A stretch of DNA of 7,166 nucleotides. It comes from an uncultured Lachnospiraceae bacterium. Its GTDB lineage: Bacteria > Bacillota > Clostridia > Lachnospirales > Lachnospiraceae. A model generated the notes under the pieces. The model did no database searches, was not told the origin of the DNA, and was given only the letters and a program-made list of their open reading frames with translations. Position numbers and translations under genes: made by a program. Below are positions 5,270 to 7,166 of this stretch, piece by piece (position 1 is the first letter of the stretch; every line of letters starts with the position of its first letter). Where the stretch lies: NCBI GenBank assembly GCA_902797565.1, contig CADBTO010000100.1, positions 1-7,166 of the forward strand, written 5' to 3'.

Positions 5270-5753
5270 AACGCATCAAAAATGACCACCATACCACAAT
5301 CGAACATCTGATCCCACTCACATATGATAAAGAAAAGGCACTGGACTACCAAAACATGCTCGCTGTCTGTGATGGCGGCCGAAATCAAAACCCCGATTCC
5401 CGCTCTGACTCCGACAAAAAGTCTGATCTCTGCTGCGATGCTGCAAAAGGAGACCATCTTCTGGAAAACTCCCCGTTCAACGAGGCACAGATGGCACAAC
5501 TATCCTATAGTCCGGATGGTAAAATCGAGACAACTTCAGAATCATTGGCACGCGACATTGATCTTTTGAAACTAAATGACAAGCACTTTGTAAAACAATC
5601 CGTAAAAAAAGAACCCTCACCCCCAGCTTCCTGGAACATAAAATCCAAGAAATCGAGGATATGAAAGAGCAACCTTCCTTTGCTGGAGTATGGTTATTTT
5701 TCCTCAAACGGAAATGCAAAAGCCTAATAACACAGAGTGCCACAAAAATCTGA
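5203..5753 (+). pseudogene. ptuB: Truncated and frameshifted PtuB-like HNH endonuclease (Septu defence)
   Basis: Reading the frame through the ATG at 5266 but starting upstream near 5203 gives GYKPTIREYLLEEQ, HYLCAYCMKRI, then TIEHLIPLTYDKEKALDYQN and AVCDGG, and later CCDAAKGDHLLENSP. These are the hallmarks of the PtuB/TIGR02646 HNH family: a zinc Cys pair, the catalytic EH, and CDGG...CD..KGD. No ATG precedes GYKP in this frame, so the normal N-terminus (roughly 20-30 residues) is gone. The frame ends with TGA at 5662, but from the A7 run at 5604-5610 the -1 frame continues as SFLEHKIQEIEDMKEQ and PSFAGVWLFFLKRK to TGA at 5751. That segment looks like the authentic C-terminus. So there are two lesions: a 5' deletion fused to ptuA, and a one-base frameshift. 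Starting at 5266 would lose the first Cys pair. Family assignment is from memory of motifs, not a search. Confidence 0.8.
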
Positions 5754-5801
5754 TATTTTTTATACACATTTTGTATCTTTTCTTTCCCTGATGCCCTATG
5801 C

Positions 5802-5807
5802 TATGTT
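5802..5807 (+). promoter_or_regulatory. Possible -10 of the GH16 gene promoter
   Basis: TATGTT preceded by TGC (extended -10 form TGnTATGTT), with only a weak -35 (TTTCTT at 5779-5784). The predicted leader of about 90 nt contains the repeats at 5814-5858. Tentative. Confidence 0.3.
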
Positions 5808-5813
5808 CAACAA

Positions 5814-5858
5814 ATCGTAAAACGATCCAGCAAACGATCCCGGCGAAAACGGTTTTCG
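5814..5858. promoter_or_regulatory. Cluster of short repeats in the GH16 leader, candidate operator
   Basis: ATCGT-AAA-ACGAT (5814-5826), a 9-bp direct repeat AAACGATCC at 5820-5828 and 5832-5840, and the 7-bp inverted repeat CGAAAAC-G-GTTTTCG (5844-5858). The last resembles LacI-type operators with a central CG but is not a good CcpA cre match. Confidence 0.4.
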
Positions 5859-5887
5859 TGAACGGACAAACGCTGGAACATATGAAA

Positions 5888-5894
5888 AAAGGAG
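5888..5894 (+). promoter_or_regulatory. Ribosome binding site of the GH16 gene
   Basis: AAAGGAG with 10 bases to the ATG at 5905. An earlier ATG at 5882 overlaps this site and is out of frame. Confidence 0.8.
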
Positions 5895-5904
5895 ATTGCA
5901 AAAC

Positions 5905-7166
5905 ATGTTACGAAAGGATATTTCCAGAAAACTTCTCACACTGGCGCTTTCCGCATGCACGGCGTGCACAATGATTCCGGCTGCAGCAGCACCTGCACAG
6001 GCGGCATCAAAGAACTATGTGAAATCCGTCAAGGCAGCAAAAAAGAAAGTGTCTGTCAAAGCGGGAAAGACTGCGAAGGTTAAGATCACAGTCAAGACCA
6101 ATGGCAAGGCGAACGCTGGCTTCACTGCAAAAAGCAGCAAGAAATCCATTGCCACGGTCAAGGTAAAGGGCAAGAATATTATCATCACCGGGAAGAAAAA
6201 AGGAACCGCAGTCATTACGATCACCAGCAAAGCAAAAGGAAAAGATGGAAAGAAGTTGAAGACGGAGGTAAAAGCCGTGGTTTCTGCTGAGAAAACGACG
6301 ACAACTGATGACGAAAAACAGGCCACCCAGACTTTCGGCGGCGATATTTCCAAGATTGCGCTGGACGTTCCGGTTGCTGAAATGGGAACTGACCTTTCGT
6401 ATGAAGGATATGACCTCAAATGGGAAGACAACTTTGACGGTACCGCATTGAACCGCAATGACTGGAATGTGGAACTGCATGAGCCGGGCTGGGTCAACCA
6501 GGAATGGCAGGAATATGTGGATTCCGAAACAAACATCAAACTGCAGGATGGGAAACTGGTCATCATGCCTCAGAAAACTGTTGACGCAGATGGCAATGCA
6601 CATTATACGTCCGGCAGGGTGACAACCCAGAACAAGCATGATTATACCTATGGAATGTTTGAAGCGCGCCTGAAGGTGCCGAAGGGCATGGGCTATCTGC
6701 CTGCATTCTGGCTGATGGCAACAGATGAAGGTGATTACGGCCAGTGGCCGCGCTGCGGCGAGATTGACATCATGGAAGTCCTGGGGAATAATACTTCCGA
6801 AAGCCACGGAACCATCCATTATGGTTCACCGCACGAGCAGAACCAGGGTACCTACAAACTTACAGACGGGCACAGCTATGCGGATGAGTATCATACTTTC
6901 ACTGTAGAGTGGAATCCTGGAGAAATCAAGTGGTATGTGGACGGGCATCTCTTCCACACAGCAACAGACTGGTTCTCTGCAACGGAGAATGGCGGGGAAC
7001 TGACCTTCCCAGCACCTTTTGACCACAATTTCTATATGATCCTGAACCTTGCGGTCGGCGGGGAATGGGTCGGGTATCCGGACGAGAATACCAGCTATGA
7101 TGAAGCGCTTGTTGTGGATTATGTCAAGGCTTACCAGAAGGCTTCCTATGACGAAAACGTGAAAAA
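5905..7166 (+). CDS. Secreted glycoside hydrolase family 16 beta-glucanase with N-terminal Ig-like domain, 3' end cut by window edge
   Basis: Extracellular enzyme that probably cleaves beta-1,3 or mixed beta-1,3-1,4 glucans such as laminarin, lichenan or cereal glucan. The frame runs open from ATG 5905 to the window end (420 codons). An export signal (MLRKDISRKLLTLALSA..) ends at AQA-AS, about residue 33; LSAC at 15-18 also fits a lipobox, so surface lipoprotein anchoring is possible. Residues about 38-125 form a lysine-rich Ig-like (BIG_2-type) domain with SKKSIATVKVKG and KKGTAVITIT, then a Thr/Asp/Glu linker. From about 165 (LKWEDNFDGTALNRNDWN) the GH16 jelly-roll begins. The catalytic motif is E286-I-D288-I-M-E291 (nucleophile, helper Asp, acid/base), with FWLMATD before it and HTFTVEWNPGEIKWYVDG and FYMILNLAVGGEWVG after it. 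The catalytic domain seems nearly complete by VDYVKAYQK, so further domains may follow. AAAGGAG supports the start. The exact substrate cannot be fixed from sequence alone. Confidence 0.95.
   Translation, partial: MLRKDISRKLLTLALSACTACTMIPAAAAPAQAASKNYVKSVKAAKKKVSVKAGKTAKVKITVKTNGKANAGFTAKSSKKSIATVKVKGKNIIITGKKKGTAVITITSKAKGKDGKKLKTEVKAVVSAEKTTTTDDEKQATQTFGGDISKIALDVPVAEMGTDLSYEGYDLKWEDNFDGTALNRNDWNVELHEPGWVNQEWQEYVDSETNIKLQDGKLVIMPQKTVDADGNAHYTSGRVTTQNKHDYTYGMFEARLKVPKGMGYLPAFWLMATDEGDYGQWPRCGEIDIMEVLGNNTSESHGTIHYGSPHEQNQGTYKLTDGHSYADEYHTFTVEWNPGEIKWYVDGHLFHTATDWFSATENGGELTFPAPFDHNFYMILNLAVGGEWVGYPDENTSYDEALVVDYVKAYQKASYDENVK

Noticed and set aside
5266..5664. A genuine 132-aa gene starting at ATG 5266
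   Set aside because: The start is inside the HNH motif, cutting the CAYC zinc pair, and there is no SD; homology-like sequence extends upstream in frame without a start codon.
4979..5753. A retron with PtuAB-type effectors
   Set aside because: Retron Ec78-like systems use similar ATPase/HNH pairs, but no reverse transcriptase or msr/msd-like sequence is visible in the flanks.
5754..5801. Terminator after the ptuB remnant (AAAAAT near 5745, then ATTTTTT)
   Set aside because: Only an A-T stem of about 6 bp with no GC can be drawn; too weak to call.
6007..6819. 270-codon and 183-codon minus-strand open frames opposite the GH16 gene
   Set aside because: The plus-strand frame carries a signal peptide, an Ig-like domain and the EIDIME catalytic motif; the antisense frames are low-complexity Phe/Ser-rich shadows.

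Overview
The window looks like a chromosomal segment of a Clostridia-type Firmicute, most likely Lachnospiraceae. The reasons are strong AAGGAGG-type ribosome binding sites, moderate GC, a lysine-rich Ig-like (BIG_2-type) secreted protein, and a stand-alone HMA protein paired with an HMA-less CPx ATPase. This placement is an inference from style; there is no rRNA or other marker gene.

Left part (1-2181, minus strand): a zinc/cadmium-type metal resistance operon read right to left. It comprises a promoter with an ArsR/SmtB operator, a SmtB-like zinc-sensing repressor, a 142-bp spacer holding two hairpins, a 71-residue HMA metal-binding protein, and a CPx (P1B) ATPase that runs off the left edge. 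The repressor should release the operator when metal binds; the small HMA protein and the pump would then bind and export the ion. The ATPase carries an in-frame tandem repeat insertion in its nucleotide-binding domain.

Centre (2189-4261, plus strand): glmS (glucosamine-6-phosphate synthase), transcribed divergently from a promoter placed back to back with that of the metal operon. Its leader is short and there is no room for a glmS ribozyme. It is followed by an intrinsic terminator and a second, bidirectional terminator shared with the convergent gene on its right.

Right part: a small secreted protein of unknown function (4281-4742, minus). Then comes a decayed Septu-type anti-phage locus (4979-5753, plus): a consensus promoter, the first ~75 codons of a PtuA-like ATPase, an internal deletion, the HNH core of PtuB in a different frame, and a second frameshift before the PtuB C-terminus. 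The window ends with a secreted glycoside hydrolase family 16 enzyme (5905 to the right edge), preceded by a leader rich in short inverted and direct repeats. Its reading frame is open to the end of the window.

The most notable items are the Septu scar, the repeat-expanded loop of the metal ATPase, and the compact arsR/glmS divergent control region.
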